NCBI GenBank assembly: GCA_903995115.1 | Contig: LR877149.1 | Coordinates: 1,054,001-1,118,000, forward strand | Direction: 5' to 3' | DNA: 64,000 bases | From: Angomonas deanei | Taxonomy: Eukaryota > Euglenozoa > Kinetoplastea > Trypanosomatida > Trypanosomatidae | In this document: piece by piece, positions 38,684-48,207 of the stretch | Layout: every line of letters begins with the position of its first letter | Position numbering within the stretch: position 1 is the stretch's first letter | Notes under the pieces: generated by a model | The model's input: only the letters and a program-made list of their open reading frames with translations | Told to the model about the DNA's origin: nothing | Database searches by the model: none | Made by a program: the position numbers and the translations under genes

Positions 38684-41600
38684 ATGCGACGGATTGGGGT
38701 ACGTATTGCTGTTCCCACCGCCCTTGTTCACTCTAGGTTACGCCAGTCCCTGTTGACCCTCAGCGATGAGAATGTCGTAAATATGCACAATGCACAAGTG
38801 TGCTTTCAGTATTACCCGATGCGAAAACCGCTGGTCGGTGGGTGCAGCTATTGGGATTTTTCACGACATGTGGAAGTGCGGTTTAGTCGGATTTCCTCAG
38901 GTGTGGATTACAAGGAGCTGGAGAACACGTTGCACGACAATACACTACACATTACAAGCGCTTTGGTGGATGCATTCCAGTGTGACAGTTTGAGGGGGGC
39001 GTTCCTTCACATGAAGCACTGGCAGCAGGTCACACGCTTGTTACATTTGTTGAATATGCGGGTGTTGCTGACCATTGAGTGGAAAGACAAGCTGTATCAG
39101 TGCACGGCGGACCTCAGCGATGAGTGGGACACCAAGTTTCGCCACCACTCCAGAACCTTCCCTCTGGTCCCTTCCCCAGACCTCAAAACAGCCATAGAAG
39201 ATACGGTGCAATGGCTGTTTGAATTCACATCCGAAAAGAATACGAGCCTCCTTGCCGAACAAAGGAAAGAGGAATCGTTGCGTATGGCTAGGGGTGTGCT
39301 CGACTTGGTGGTGCGCTCGACGCGCCTTCCGTATCACGTTTCGGAACGCATTGGACGTGCCGGAGAGAAGGACCGGGATTGTCTGGCAGTGTCCGTTACC
39401 TTTGTGAAGCCAACAATCGACATGTCACAGCAAGACACCCCAATGGCAGAGAAGGCCCCCGCAAAGGAGGAAGCGACCAGATGGGCGGAGGTAACCATTC
39501 TAGACACGTGTGCCTCGCTGCGGCAGATGGGCGTCGAGCATGCCGTCTATGATAAAGAAAAAGACACGCTGCTCTGCTACGATAAGGAAAAGCTTCTCAA
39601 GCTATCCTTCTACCCGCTTGGGAGCATGAAAGGGATTCGCAATCTCGTCAACTTTTGTCTGGAGAGGCCCGTGTACAGTACGGTGCAAGTAAACCCGAAA
39701 GATTGGAAAGATACTCTGACGGTGATGATTCGTCAGTCTTTCGGGGAGCAGCCTGCCCGACTAAAGTCCTCGACGGCCGCCGGTTTTTTTTCTGGCGTGT
39801 TTTTGCCGGCCCCTCTCACCGAAACCAAATTTCTGGTCAAGTTGAATTCCGGTCAGGAACGTCAGTTTTTCCTGTCGGAACTATTGGCACTATTTCGGGA
39901 AACATGTGCCACCCCTGACGAGTGGCCGGTCGTCCCCTTTCGTCCCTCCTTCTTTGACAGCTGGCCCGTCACCAGACAGAAAATAGAGCAGTTGTGGAAG
40001 GAGGGCTATGAGCTCAACTCGACCGAAAACGGCGCTTGTACGTTAAAAGTAGACGGAGAACACGTCAGACAAGTGGTGAGGCTGCCTGCCGATGGTTCTA
40101 TTTTCAACTCGTTCTACCGGGAGCTGGATAGGAACGGTGATGCCGATAGGGAAACGGTTAAACAATGTGCGTTGGAGGAAATACGACATGGGACAAATCT
40201 TTCCTACGTGAAGTGTTTGGGGTACTATTTTCACGGCATACAAACCCAGTATCAGCGGGTGGACGGTAAACGCCTATTGTCCGCTCGTATCACCCCGTCG
40301 CTGTTTGCTACGCTGGCGGTGGTAGAGTCATCAGACGGAGACCAAACAAAAGAATATTTGGCGAAACTCTTTTTGGAAAAGCAGTTCCCCCAACTGTCTC
40401 GTTTAATTTTGCTACTGCACGAAGTAAAACGGCTGCTGATCGAACTGCACTCTCTCGGAAAAGAGTGTGTCTTGGTCTTCAAAGACACCTCTGTTCGAGT
40501 GGTAGACGCAGAGAACCACTCTGTGGGTGAGTTTTCTTGGGACGACCCGATCCAGACCACGCCGCACATTATTCGTGTGCTGAACGACATAAAACAAGAT
40601 TCCATACAGACGCTCCACACGGACTCTTTTAGGGTGGATGCGGCGCTCATGGCATCTCTTCTCCAGCAACACAAGCAGTTCAAACGTCTTTATCCCTCGT
40701 ACGATCATCGCTCGCAGGAGCTGGCCCTTCAAGGGATCGACGCGGAGACATCGAGGCCCATCACTCTAAAAAAAGTAGTGGTGCAAAGTTGGGATAGCGT
40801 GCCGGTTAAACTGTTATCGCTTTACAGGGAACTCCTCCCGTCGCTGCAGAAAGCCGTCCCTCCTGTTGGGGAGGATGTGGTGGTGCACAAGGCACACCTT
40901 GATAAACTGTTCGCTCGCCCCTTTACCGTCTCCAATTATCAATCGTCGACTGGGTGGGTCGCTGAGGTTTCAGTGTCGTCCTCTATACTGGGGTTTAGGG
41001 GTGAACGACCGTTTACATTTCGTAAACGGGAAAGTGTCAAAAACAAGGCCAATCGCCACCTGCTACGTGCACTTTATGTGCTATTTGTAGTCCCCGTGCT
41101 GCAAGTGCGGGCAGACTTTTTCCAAAGGATCCCCGAGAAGAAGCCAACCGTCTCTCCAAAAATGCTCTCCGGGCCAGAGGTGGGTTCTGTTGCGACGGTC
41201 GTGGGAGACCTCACGCAGGCACGTTCCTTTTTAGACTTCGTCTCTACGAGTGTGAAGGAGCAGGTTCTTTCCCTCTATGGGAAGAGTGGTACGGTAACAT
41301 TGACGTTGAACAACACGCTTGGGTTTTCTCTTCTCTACCGTCCAGCGGCCCCCCGTGCGGTGGCCAAGCCCAGCGCTAGGCGCGTGAAGGTGAAGGGCGG
41401 CGAGTGTGTCGTGCTAACGACGGATGTCTGGTCCACCAACATATGGGCCCCATTTCACATTCTTCTGGCCGTACTGCAAGTGCTGTATAAGATGGGAGCA
41501 GACGAACTGGATGTCACTTTACAAGATAGATGGAGCAAGGCGATAAAGGAGGTGACTTCAGTTCCCAATGAGGCCTTTGTGCGGTTATTTTTCCTATCCG

Positions 41601-41905
41601 TTTTTGGATGGAGGACCTACGCGGTGGATGGGGATATGCCTCCCAAAGAGTCCATCTATCTCAAACAGCACGCCGTCTTGCTGAAGCATGGTCTGTATCA
41701 GTCGACGCTGTCGCTGGTGCAGTACGAGCAGGGATCGAAAACCTTTGAGAGAATTCTTTGCATTGGATTTGGGGACGATGACGGTCAAAGTGCCAACTCC
41801 CTCTATACGAACGCAACACACGAGATTCTGACCTTTTTTAATGTAAAGAAAGGAGAGGAAATTAGCTGGGCACAACTCGCACGGCAGGCGGAAGGTGTAA
41901 TTTAG
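38684..41905 (+). CDS. Large probable mitochondrial protein, unrecognised
   Basis: A 1,073-residue protein. The N-terminus (MRRIGVRIAVPTALVHSRLR) is basic and hydroxylated without early acids, a good mitochondrial presequence. The rest is globular, with mixed strands and helices, and segments that may repeat (for example TLKVDGEHVRQVVRLPADGS and EVTILDTCASLRQMGVEHAV). No enzyme motif is visible. Large presequence-bearing kinetoplastid-only proteins of this kind include MRB8170/MRB4160 of the editing substrate-binding complex and mitoribosome subunits; I cannot choose among them. RET2 two genes upstream may be coincidence. The ATG at 38684 lies just behind a very strong splice acceptor. Confidence 0.5.
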   Translation: MRRIGVRIAVPTALVHSRLRQSLLTLSDENVVNMHNAQVCFQYYPMRKPLVGGCSYWDFSRHVEVRFSRISSGVDYKELENTLHDNTLHITSALVDAFQCDSLRGAFLHMKHWQQVTRLLHLLNMRVLLTIEWKDKLYQCTADLSDEWDTKFRHHSRTFPLVPSPDLKTAIEDTVQWLFEFTSEKNTSLLAEQRKEESLRMARGVLDLVVRSTRLPYHVSERIGRAGEKDRDCLAVSVTFVKPTIDMSQQDTPMAEKAPAKEEATRWAEVTILDTCASLRQMGVEHAVYDKEKDTLLCYDKEKLLKLSFYPLGSMKGIRNLVNFCLERPVYSTVQVNPKDWKDTLTVMIRQSFGEQPARLKSSTAAGFFSGVFLPAPLTETKFLVKLNSGQERQFFLSELLALFRETCATPDEWPVVPFRPSFFDSWPVTRQKIEQLWKEGYELNSTENGACTLKVDGEHVRQVVRLPADGSIFNSFYRELDRNGDADRETVKQCALEEIRHGTNLSYVKCLGYYFHGIQTQYQRVDGKRLLSARITPSLFATLAVVESSDGDQTKEYLAKLFLEKQFPQLSRLILLLHEVKRLLIELHSLGKECVLVFKDTSVRVVDAENHSVGEFSWDDPIQTTPHIIRVLNDIKQDSIQTLHTDSFRVDAALMASLLQQHKQFKRLYPSYDHRSQELALQGIDAETSRPITLKKVVVQSWDSVPVKLLSLYRELLPSLQKAVPPVGEDVVVHKAHLDKLFARPFTVSNYQSSTGWVAEVSVSSSILGFRGERPFTFRKRESVKNKANRHLLRALYVLFVVPVLQVRADFFQRIPEKKPTVSPKMLSGPEVGSVATVVGDLTQARSFLDFVSTSVKEQVLSLYGKSGTVTLTLNNTLGFSLLYRPAAPRAVAKPSARRVKVKGGECVVLTTDVWSTNIWAPFHILLAVLQVLYKMGADELDVTLQDRWSKAIKEVTSVPNEAFVRLFFLSVFGWRTYAVDGDMPPKESIYLKQHAVLLKHGLYQSTLSLVQYEQGSKTFERILCIGFGDDDGQSANSLYTNATHEILTFFNVKKGEEISWAQLARQAEGVI

Positions 41906-42030
41906 GCATCACAGAGTGGTGGGGGAGGAAATGGTTTCCTTTTTATAAAATTGTACAGTATCGTCTCTGACGCTGTCAGGAGGAGAATAATCGCGTTTAA
42001 TAGGATTCCGGATGGTTTCAATTTTTGGTG

Positions 42031-42074
42031 TTTTTCGTCCTTTCCATCATCCCCCCCCCTTTTTTTTTCAATAG
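42031..42074 (+). promoter_or_regulatory. Probable trans-splice acceptor of VPS52
   Basis: TTTTTCGTCCTTTCC, then nine C residues and a T run, ending in CAATAG at 42074. The VPS52 ATG is at 42111. Confidence 0.5.
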
Positions 42075-42110
42075 AAACTACCGTGATCATCCACTAGTGA
42101 TTGCTTAGAA

Positions 42111-44579
42111 ATGGAATTTGATTTGGAAGATCTCGAATCGATTCACCTCGACGACGACTTTATTACAGCCAACTGGGGCAGAAAATACGACGAAAACGAT
42201 GTGCGCGAGTCGTTGCAGTCAATCTGTGCGGAGTTTGTCAATACATTTCTCAGTGGTAACTCGGAGCTAATTTCCTCCATGCACGAATCATTGAACGGCT
42301 GCTTAGGGACGCTCACCGAAATGGAGAGTGTGTTGGAAACGTTTATCGAGCAGTTTAACGTGATTAAAAAAGATATTGGCGATGTAAAGGAAACACTGTC
42401 CCGTAGTGTCCTAGAGCTGAACAATGTACGTAACACGGAAAAGGTGTTGTACTCTGTCATTCATAGGCTCGTCCTGCCACCGGACGTGGTGCAGGTACTA
42501 ACGCAGAGTAACGAGGAACAGTTCGGTACGCAGTTTGAAATGTGCGTCCGGAAGCTGCTTCGCTTTCTCAATCAGCGCAATGGCACGTGGCAGAGTAGTC
42601 CTAGAAGTAGAGCCACCAGTGCCACACAGCTGAACGACAAAGGGGAAGACCGCGAGGTGAAGATCCAGTTAAAGGAGTGCAAAGTGTACACGGATCTAAT
42701 GAACATTTTGGACTGTCTCACCTTGTACACCTGCATTCGCATCAAGAACAACCTATCCAAGAAGCTCCTTATCCTGACGGTGAAAAACACGAATGTTTGC
42801 ATACAACAGGAACACTCCCTCAAGCAGTACTCTTTTTTTGTGTACTTTCTTCGCAGCTCCGTGACACTACTGCGCCACGCCCAGTCTGCTGGCATAGAGG
42901 GAGAGCGGCAAATGACACTCGTGCCGTATCGCATCGTAAAGGCGCTTTACCACGAGTTTCGCGTCGAGTACTGCATCATCATGTCCAACATTTACATTGA
43001 GAAAATGAAGGATTACGTCTTTGCGTGTAATTCCATGGAGTACCCCACATCCCCTAAGGTGGCGGTCAACTTTTTTGGTGGCAACGTGCTCCCAAAGTTG
43101 CAGTTCAACTATTTGCTGCCGAATATTGTGGACAATGTGACCCCAGACACATTTGCGCTGGCGGAGCGGGGTGCTATTTTTCAGCGCATGTTTGCCCCTC
43201 CGCTGATTCCCTCCATTGAAAAATCCTCCAAACGCCAACACTCCTACGAAGAAACGTTTCGCTCCACGATTAGTTTGCTGTGTGACATTGTCACCCACGA
43301 GTACCTCTTCACGTTTCAATTCTTCACCGGAGACACCTCCGTATACGTGGAAGTCTTTAAGCCGACGGTACAGTTCATTGTGGACTACATCTGTGAGGTC
43401 GTCCTTGTCCACAAACCAGGTGAGGTGCAGGCCTTACTCAACACGAAACCGTACACCTCTGTCAACACAAACGCCAAAAAGGACTGTTACGGGCTATTAA
43501 TTATGATTCGAATCTGCCACGAATTTCGCGCCTTTATGCGGTTCAAGCGAAAGTTAACGTGTCTTGATGCGTTTTTTGACTCGATCCTTGTCTTGTTGTG
43601 GCCCGCCTTCAAGCAGACGTTTGAAAAGCAGTTGATCTCTCTGCGGTGCACCTCCCCGCAACAGTTTGCCGCGCCATTCAACAACATCAAAAAGGACAAC
43701 GACAAGCTCCGCTTTATCCACCCGATTGTGGAAAACTTTAGCGAGTTTGCGAGTGTGATACTGGGGATTACGATCAGCACCATCGAAGTGGAGAAGATTG
43801 CCAAGGACAATAAGCGGTATCACTACGACAGCGAGGACGACTCCGACGACAGCTATTCTAACGTGGACCTTCCCACCGAACACGACTTTGACGAGGTACG
43901 GTCGGCCGCCTTGGCGGAGATTGCAAAGGAGGAGGGTAGCGACTATGCCGACAGCTCCAGCCACCTTTCAGCCCTCGTGGGGACCATGTCTTTTTTGTAC
44001 ATTGAGGTCATTAATTTTCTGGAAAAGTGTGCCGCTGGTGTATTCCGTGACGCATCGGTAGGTCCGTTTCAAAACGCCTTTCTTTTGAACAATTACTACG
44101 CGCTGGTACGTGTCCTTGCCCCGTATCGTCTGTTAGAAGAGGACAGCCCTGTCGAGGATCACTCCTTCAAGTCGGTAAAGCTAAAAGTAGAGGCGTGTCG
44201 GGACCAGTTTGTGGAAGATTTAATACGCTGTTACTTCCCAGTGTTGTACAATATGGTGAAGGAGGTGGTGCCACTCACCGCGGCCGGCGTGCTGGACGCC
44301 GCCCTGCTGTTCATGGCGGAGTGGAAAACCGCGTTAGACAGTCTACGAATGGGTGTGAAGAGTCTTATCGTTCAGACCGAGGACGAGCAGGAGGTGATTG
44401 TGCAGACCTGCATGGAACTGCTCCTGTACAACACTCGCTTTCATAACTGTATTGCAAAGTTTATCGAAGCATCTCCCGAAACATTCGGTACCCGCACGTT
44501 GAGAACGCTTGTCGTCGCCAATCAGCATCTTCTGCAACACATGCGAACCTTCTCCTCTGTGCCGAACGCTGAATACTAA
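42111..44579 (+). CDS. VPS52: GARP/EARP tethering complex subunit VPS52
   Basis: VPS52 is a shared subunit of the GARP and EARP complexes, which tether endosome-derived vesicles at the Golgi or recycling endosomes. At 822 residues it has the expected length. The N-terminal coiled region (about 60-130: LTEMESVLETFIEQFNVIKKDIGDVKETL) and the following helical rod carry family blocks: YTDLMNILDCLTLYTCIRIK, and LRSSVTLLRHAQ with RVEYCIIMSNIYIEKMKDY, matching VPS52 'Y...YV..M....YFSYF..Y'. A short acidic insert (SEDDSDDSYSNVD) lies near residue 580. The syntaxin-6-type SNARE earlier in this window is a known GARP partner in other eukaryotes. Confidence 0.85.
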   Translation: MEFDLEDLESIHLDDDFITANWGRKYDENDVRESLQSICAEFVNTFLSGNSELISSMHESLNGCLGTLTEMESVLETFIEQFNVIKKDIGDVKETLSRSVLELNNVRNTEKVLYSVIHRLVLPPDVVQVLTQSNEEQFGTQFEMCVRKLLRFLNQRNGTWQSSPRSRATSATQLNDKGEDREVKIQLKECKVYTDLMNILDCLTLYTCIRIKNNLSKKLLILTVKNTNVCIQQEHSLKQYSFFVYFLRSSVTLLRHAQSAGIEGERQMTLVPYRIVKALYHEFRVEYCIIMSNIYIEKMKDYVFACNSMEYPTSPKVAVNFFGGNVLPKLQFNYLLPNIVDNVTPDTFALAERGAIFQRMFAPPLIPSIEKSSKRQHSYEETFRSTISLLCDIVTHEYLFTFQFFTGDTSVYVEVFKPTVQFIVDYICEVVLVHKPGEVQALLNTKPYTSVNTNAKKDCYGLLIMIRICHEFRAFMRFKRKLTCLDAFFDSILVLLWPAFKQTFEKQLISLRCTSPQQFAAPFNNIKKDNDKLRFIHPIVENFSEFASVILGITISTIEVEKIAKDNKRYHYDSEDDSDDSYSNVDLPTEHDFDEVRSAALAEIAKEEGSDYADSSSHLSALVGTMSFLYIEVINFLEKCAAGVFRDASVGPFQNAFLLNNYYALVRVLAPYRLLEEDSPVEDHSFKSVKLKVEACRDQFVEDLIRCYFPVLYNMVKEVVPLTAAGVLDAALLFMAEWKTALDSLRMGVKSLIVQTEDEQEVIVQTCMELLLYNTRFHNCIAKFIEASPETFGTRTLRTLVVANQHLLQHMRTFSSVPNAEY

Positions 44580-44784
44580 TGATTGGGTACTTTGGTGTAT
44601 GTGTGTGTGCGCGCGCTATCAGCTTTATTGTAACACTATCAACGGTCCTGTATCTTTTTTTTGTTTGGTTGTTGCGGTTGTTTCTTCCTTTCTTTCTGTA
44701 CTGGTGGTGCGCCACTACTGCCTGCGCAACTCCTTTTTCTTCCTCCTCCATGTTTAGAATATAGTGTGTGTACTATCGCGGAAA

Positions 44785-45993
44785 ATGGAACAGTTCAAGG
44801 ATTACTACCAGTCGTGGAATGAGCTCCCACAACCGCGCAAGATGAATATTATGAAGGTGATCACCTTCTTCCTCTACGCCATGTTTCTACTGTTTGTTGT
44901 CATTTATGGCTTCGGTATATCGGTTGGTAAAGGCGCCCGAGAAGTGCCAAAGACGGTGGTCTTCATGGAGGCGATGCCGTATAACTTCCAGGCGCTCCGA
45001 TACTTGTGCAAGCGCCGTGATATCACGATTGGCATGATCGTGCTAACGGTTAACAGCTGGAACGTCAACCTCGACGCCGCCTATGATAATATCGCCTCCT
45101 TTCTCCAGCTGCTGAAGAAGGAAAAGTTTTCCACGACTATCCCCGTCTACTACGGCAATAGCTTTGCCTACTCGGATCAGAAGAGCGTGGAATCGTACAC
45201 CGTTTCCTCCAAGGAGAGCACGTGCTCGTATAGAAGGTACCTGAACCCCACCGTTCGCCTTACGGCCGACCGTCTCTTTGGGGGGTCGGACGTCCTGGAC
45301 ACCGTTAGTCTCACCGACTACCCGCGCCGATACGAGTTCTACGAGAGTAAGCTGGAGTCTTATCTAGGCGGCAATCAGGCTAGTTTTCTGGTGTTGGGCC
45401 CCGCCACCGACGCGGCCGCGTTTCTGCAGAACCACGCCAATTTACGCTCCAAAGTTCGTTCCATTGTGTTGACGGGAGGGGCGTTCAAGGTAAAGGGAGA
45501 TGCACAGTACGTCTACAGCGGCAACACAGCTGCCGAGATTAACTTCTTCTTTGATCCGGTAGCGGCCAACTACATTACCGAAGGATCTCACGGCCGACCG
45601 GTGACGGTGATCCCAGTAGACGCTGTAAAGGTGTGGGACAGTGGGCTCTATAGCACGCTCATCTCGAGTGTGGACACCTCCGCTGTCACCAGTGCCGCCG
45701 TCGTGAGTTTGGCAGTCCAGGGCTACGAGTCGGCCTTGGAGAAGGAAGGGTTGCATGAGAAGCGCATGAGTGTAGAGTTAATTGGGGCCGTTTACGCGGC
45801 GGATGTGTACGCCCAAAACGGGGCACAGGTGACCGACATACCAGTGAGGGTGGTCACCGACACCTCCGTGGTGAAGGATGGTATCAGCCACCGACCCACC
45901 TCGGGTAGTTTCAATGTGAGGGTTATTCTCGCTTTAGACAGCAGCATGGTGCAACGCTCACTGAAAAATGTAGAACTCCTCCCTTTTGTTTAG
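44785..45993 (+). CDS. Membrane-anchored nucleoside-hydrolase-like protein, probably inactive
   Basis: A 402-residue protein with a cytosolic start, one membrane helix (about 23-45) and a nucleoside-hydrolase fold after it, so a type II membrane protein. Family blocks include IGMIVLTVNSWNVNLDAAYDNI (where active enzymes have 'GN....T..NA'), SFLVLGPATDAAAFLQ ('GPLTN.A'), and SIVLTGGAFKVKG ('MGG'). The metal- and ribose-binding motif DTDPGxDD should follow the first strand but reads VVFMEAMPYNF here, so all its Asp residues are missing. The late EINFFFDPVAANYI matches the family 'E.N...DPEAA'. I infer a non-catalytic homologue, perhaps ligand-binding. The start is the ATG at 44785. Confidence 0.7.
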   Translation: MEQFKDYYQSWNELPQPRKMNIMKVITFFLYAMFLLFVVIYGFGISVGKGAREVPKTVVFMEAMPYNFQALRYLCKRRDITIGMIVLTVNSWNVNLDAAYDNIASFLQLLKKEKFSTTIPVYYGNSFAYSDQKSVESYTVSSKESTCSYRRYLNPTVRLTADRLFGGSDVLDTVSLTDYPRRYEFYESKLESYLGGNQASFLVLGPATDAAAFLQNHANLRSKVRSIVLTGGAFKVKGDAQYVYSGNTAAEINFFFDPVAANYITEGSHGRPVTVIPVDAVKVWDSGLYSTLISSVDTSAVTSAAVVSLAVQGYESALEKEGLHEKRMSVELIGAVYAADVYAQNGAQVTDIPVRVVTDTSVVKDGISHRPTSGSFNVRVILALDSSMVQRSLKNVELLPFV

Positions 45994-46340
45994 CGGACCA
46001 ATGCGTGAGCGGTAGTTTTCGTCGTTCCCCCAAAACGCGTATGATAAACCCGTCGACATGAGAGCCTATTCTCTTTTGTTAGGTTTTTTTTTAAAAAAAG
46101 TATCGTTATTTATAAAAGCAATAAAAGGAAAAATGAAACACTGTATTTTTGTTGTTAGTTCTACGCGAACCACGAAAAGCAAGCAGAACATTATTTCATT
46201 TGTCACTACACTCTAGAATGAATATGTGTTCCGGTGTTGGCATGTTTCTTCCGCTCCCTTCTCAAAAAAAAAAAAAAAAAATCATCTTCTGTAGAAGTTT
46301 TCACTATAGAGCATTTCGTTATTTCAGCTTCTATCTCGCC
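45994..46340. other. Intergenic spacer, 347 bases
   Basis: Spacer between the nucleoside-hydrolase-like gene and the cyclin. It has a T run then A run near 46086-46099 and a 17-base A run at 46265-46282. Open frames in it have no useful start and are not taken as coding. The final part carries the cyclin's splice acceptor. Confidence 0.5.
46313..46327 (+). promoter_or_regulatory. Probable trans-splice acceptor of cyclin gene
   Basis: TTTCGTTATTTCAG with the AG at 46326-46327, 13 bases before the ATG at 46341. It supports that Met as the start, in place of open-frame codons upstream. Confidence 0.45.
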
Positions 46341-47702
46341 ATGTCACAGGTACTGTGCTACGTGGATCCCAATGTCTCTGTCTCCCCCAAGAAGGCCTAC
46401 TTGAGGAAGCCCCACTATGACCTCCCTATGCCCTCTCGCAGGCCGGCATCGCGGAAACAGAGAGCCCTGCAGCTTTTCCAGAGCTACGAGGGACGTCAAC
46501 AGACCTTTAATGACTTTCAGCGGCACCTGTACGAACTGTTGATCTCTACAAAACCAGTGAGTCCGTCCGACTTTCGACAGACTCTTGTGCGTTTGATTCA
46601 CAACTTGGACAACGAGGCGGCGGCGGATATTGCACCCTTGACGGAGGGCGTGGACTGGAATAGTGGTCCGCTTGCCTACACCGTGATTGCCATTAACCGA
46701 TATAAAAGGGTAAAAATTTGCCAAGGCTACGAGTATCACTTGCAGGACTTCTGTGACTGGCTGCTGCTGGCCTATAAACTACAGGAAAACGTGTCAACAG
46801 AGCAGATTGCCGATTTCTCGCAGCACCTAGGGCCGCTCACGCGCGTTTGGGTGGAAGAGTGTGTGCGGGAGTCCAACGGCGATTTACTGGCTCTGTTAAC
46901 GAGGGTGAACCAGCATTTAGAGTTTCAAAAGGCCAACAAGAAGACATTTCCCCAGCGGTACGCCGCGGTGGTGTTAGACGACTTGATTGAAATAGACTGT
47001 CGCATTCCTCCTATGGATATTTTCGCACAGCAAACGGAAATCAAACAAACCACCCGTGCCATGGCAGCGGAGTGGCTGTTTCGGTGCCTGAAGACGACAC
47101 AGTCCGTGAGAAATACCGAAACGTTTTTCCTGTGCATGTCTGTTCTCGATCGCTATATCGGCCAGGTGACGATTCCCATTCGGCAGTTTTTATTGGCCGC
47201 CTGTGCGTCTGCGCTACTCGCCTCCAAGTGCGAAGAGACTTGCGGCATCTATCCGAACACGTTGGTTCGTAATACGCAAAACTCTTTTTCCGCAAATGAC
47301 CTCTTGGAGGCGGAGAAGCGAATCGCCCTACAGTTGGACATGAAGGTGCAGGTGTGTAGTTCCTATCAGGTAGCCTCCGCTCTGCTGTCGGAGCAGGACC
47401 CGCCGCCGTCTCAGAAGCAGCGGATCATAGTGTACTACATTCTGACGCTGGTCACGACATTCACACACTTTGGAGAGTACCCACAGCGGTACTTGGCGGC
47501 GGCCGCCGTGCACATCAGCCGCGTGGTCTGCAACGTCCGCTCCTGCCAGCCGAGCGCCGAGGTGGCGCAAGTGCTACCGGTTGTTTTGAACTGTGTTCGA
47601 CAAGGCTATCACGGGGCAAAGATTGGCGGCTTGCTGTATGACATGTTTGCGGCAGACAGTTATCAGTGTGTTAGCACCATCCCTTATGAAAGTTATTTTT
47701 AG
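46341..47702 (+). CDS. Cyclin (mitotic-type cyclin box)
   Basis: A 453-residue protein with a cyclin box in the C-terminal half. From about residue 215: DCRIPPMDIFAQQTEIKQTT, then AMAAEWLFRCLKTTQSV, TFFLCMSVLDRYI, FLLAACASALLASKCEET and ANDLLEAEKRIALQLDMKVQ. These follow the order 'R..L.DWL..V', 'T..L....DR.L', 'L.G..C..IA.K.EE', 'EIL..E..VL..L.F' of A/B-type cyclins. A second helical fold covers the rest. The first 200 residues are kinetoplastid-like and unassigned. Cyclins activate CDK-family kinases (CRKs) in the cell cycle. Which numbered cyclin (CYC3, CYC6 or CYC8 type) is not decided. Confidence 0.75.
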   Translation: MSQVLCYVDPNVSVSPKKAYLRKPHYDLPMPSRRPASRKQRALQLFQSYEGRQQTFNDFQRHLYELLISTKPVSPSDFRQTLVRLIHNLDNEAAADIAPLTEGVDWNSGPLAYTVIAINRYKRVKICQGYEYHLQDFCDWLLLAYKLQENVSTEQIADFSQHLGPLTRVWVEECVRESNGDLLALLTRVNQHLEFQKANKKTFPQRYAAVVLDDLIEIDCRIPPMDIFAQQTEIKQTTRAMAAEWLFRCLKTTQSVRNTETFFLCMSVLDRYIGQVTIPIRQFLLAACASALLASKCEETCGIYPNTLVRNTQNSFSANDLLEAEKRIALQLDMKVQVCSSYQVASALLSEQDPPPSQKQRIIVYYILTLVTTFTHFGEYPQRYLAAAAVHISRVVCNVRSCQPSAEVAQVLPVVLNCVRQGYHGAKIGGLLYDMFAADSYQCVSTIPYESYF

Positions 47703-48207
47703 ATTTCATCCCTTTTAGCATTTTTAAATGTGGTTTTCCTTTTGTGGTTGTGTGTAGTTTCATCACCCCTTTTTAAAGGAATCCAACTTTTTTTTTTTCG
47801 CCATAGTCCCTATTATGCATTTGGACTAGAATTGAATAACCATAATATAATACAGTAAAGAAACACTTTTCTTACAGTGAAGGCTCACATTCTTTTTTGG
47901 AGTTTTTTTTTAATCTTGTCCCAAAAAACCTTCGCTAAACAAAGTACAATATAGATTCATTTATATCAAAGTGTTTTCAACACTTGTTTGTTTTTCAATC
48001 TTTTTCGTTGATTTATTCACTTTTTTACGAGTATAGAATTATCTGTGTTTTTACTTTTTTTCGGGGGTTTGTGCTAATGGAGCGACCTCTTCAACTGTAC
48101 CAGTAAGGCATGACAGGTACTTGGTGTCCCCTCTCCCCTCTCTTCCATTTACTAGGATTCTAATCATTTTCTTCAGTTTTTTACCTTTTGACATTTGAGT
48201 GTGCATC
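47703..48207. other. Intergenic spacer, 505 bases, with a perfect hairpin
   Basis: The longest spacer in the window. It has T runs near 47789-47800 and 47904-47913, an acceptor-like TTTTCTTACAG ending at 47877, and two further AG sites after pyrimidines near 48153 and 48177. A hairpin with stem AAGTGTT/AACACTT lies at 47969-47985. No ORF or RNA gene was recognised. Most of it is probably the 3' UTR of the cyclin mRNA or the 5' UTR of folD. Confidence 0.5.
47969..47985. repeat. Perfect 7-bp hairpin followed by T-rich sequence
   Basis: AAGTGTT, loop TTC, AACACTT, then GTTTGTTTTTC. The shape recalls a bacterial terminator, but in a kinetoplastid spacer a 3' UTR stem-loop is the more reasonable reading. 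Confidence 0.5.
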
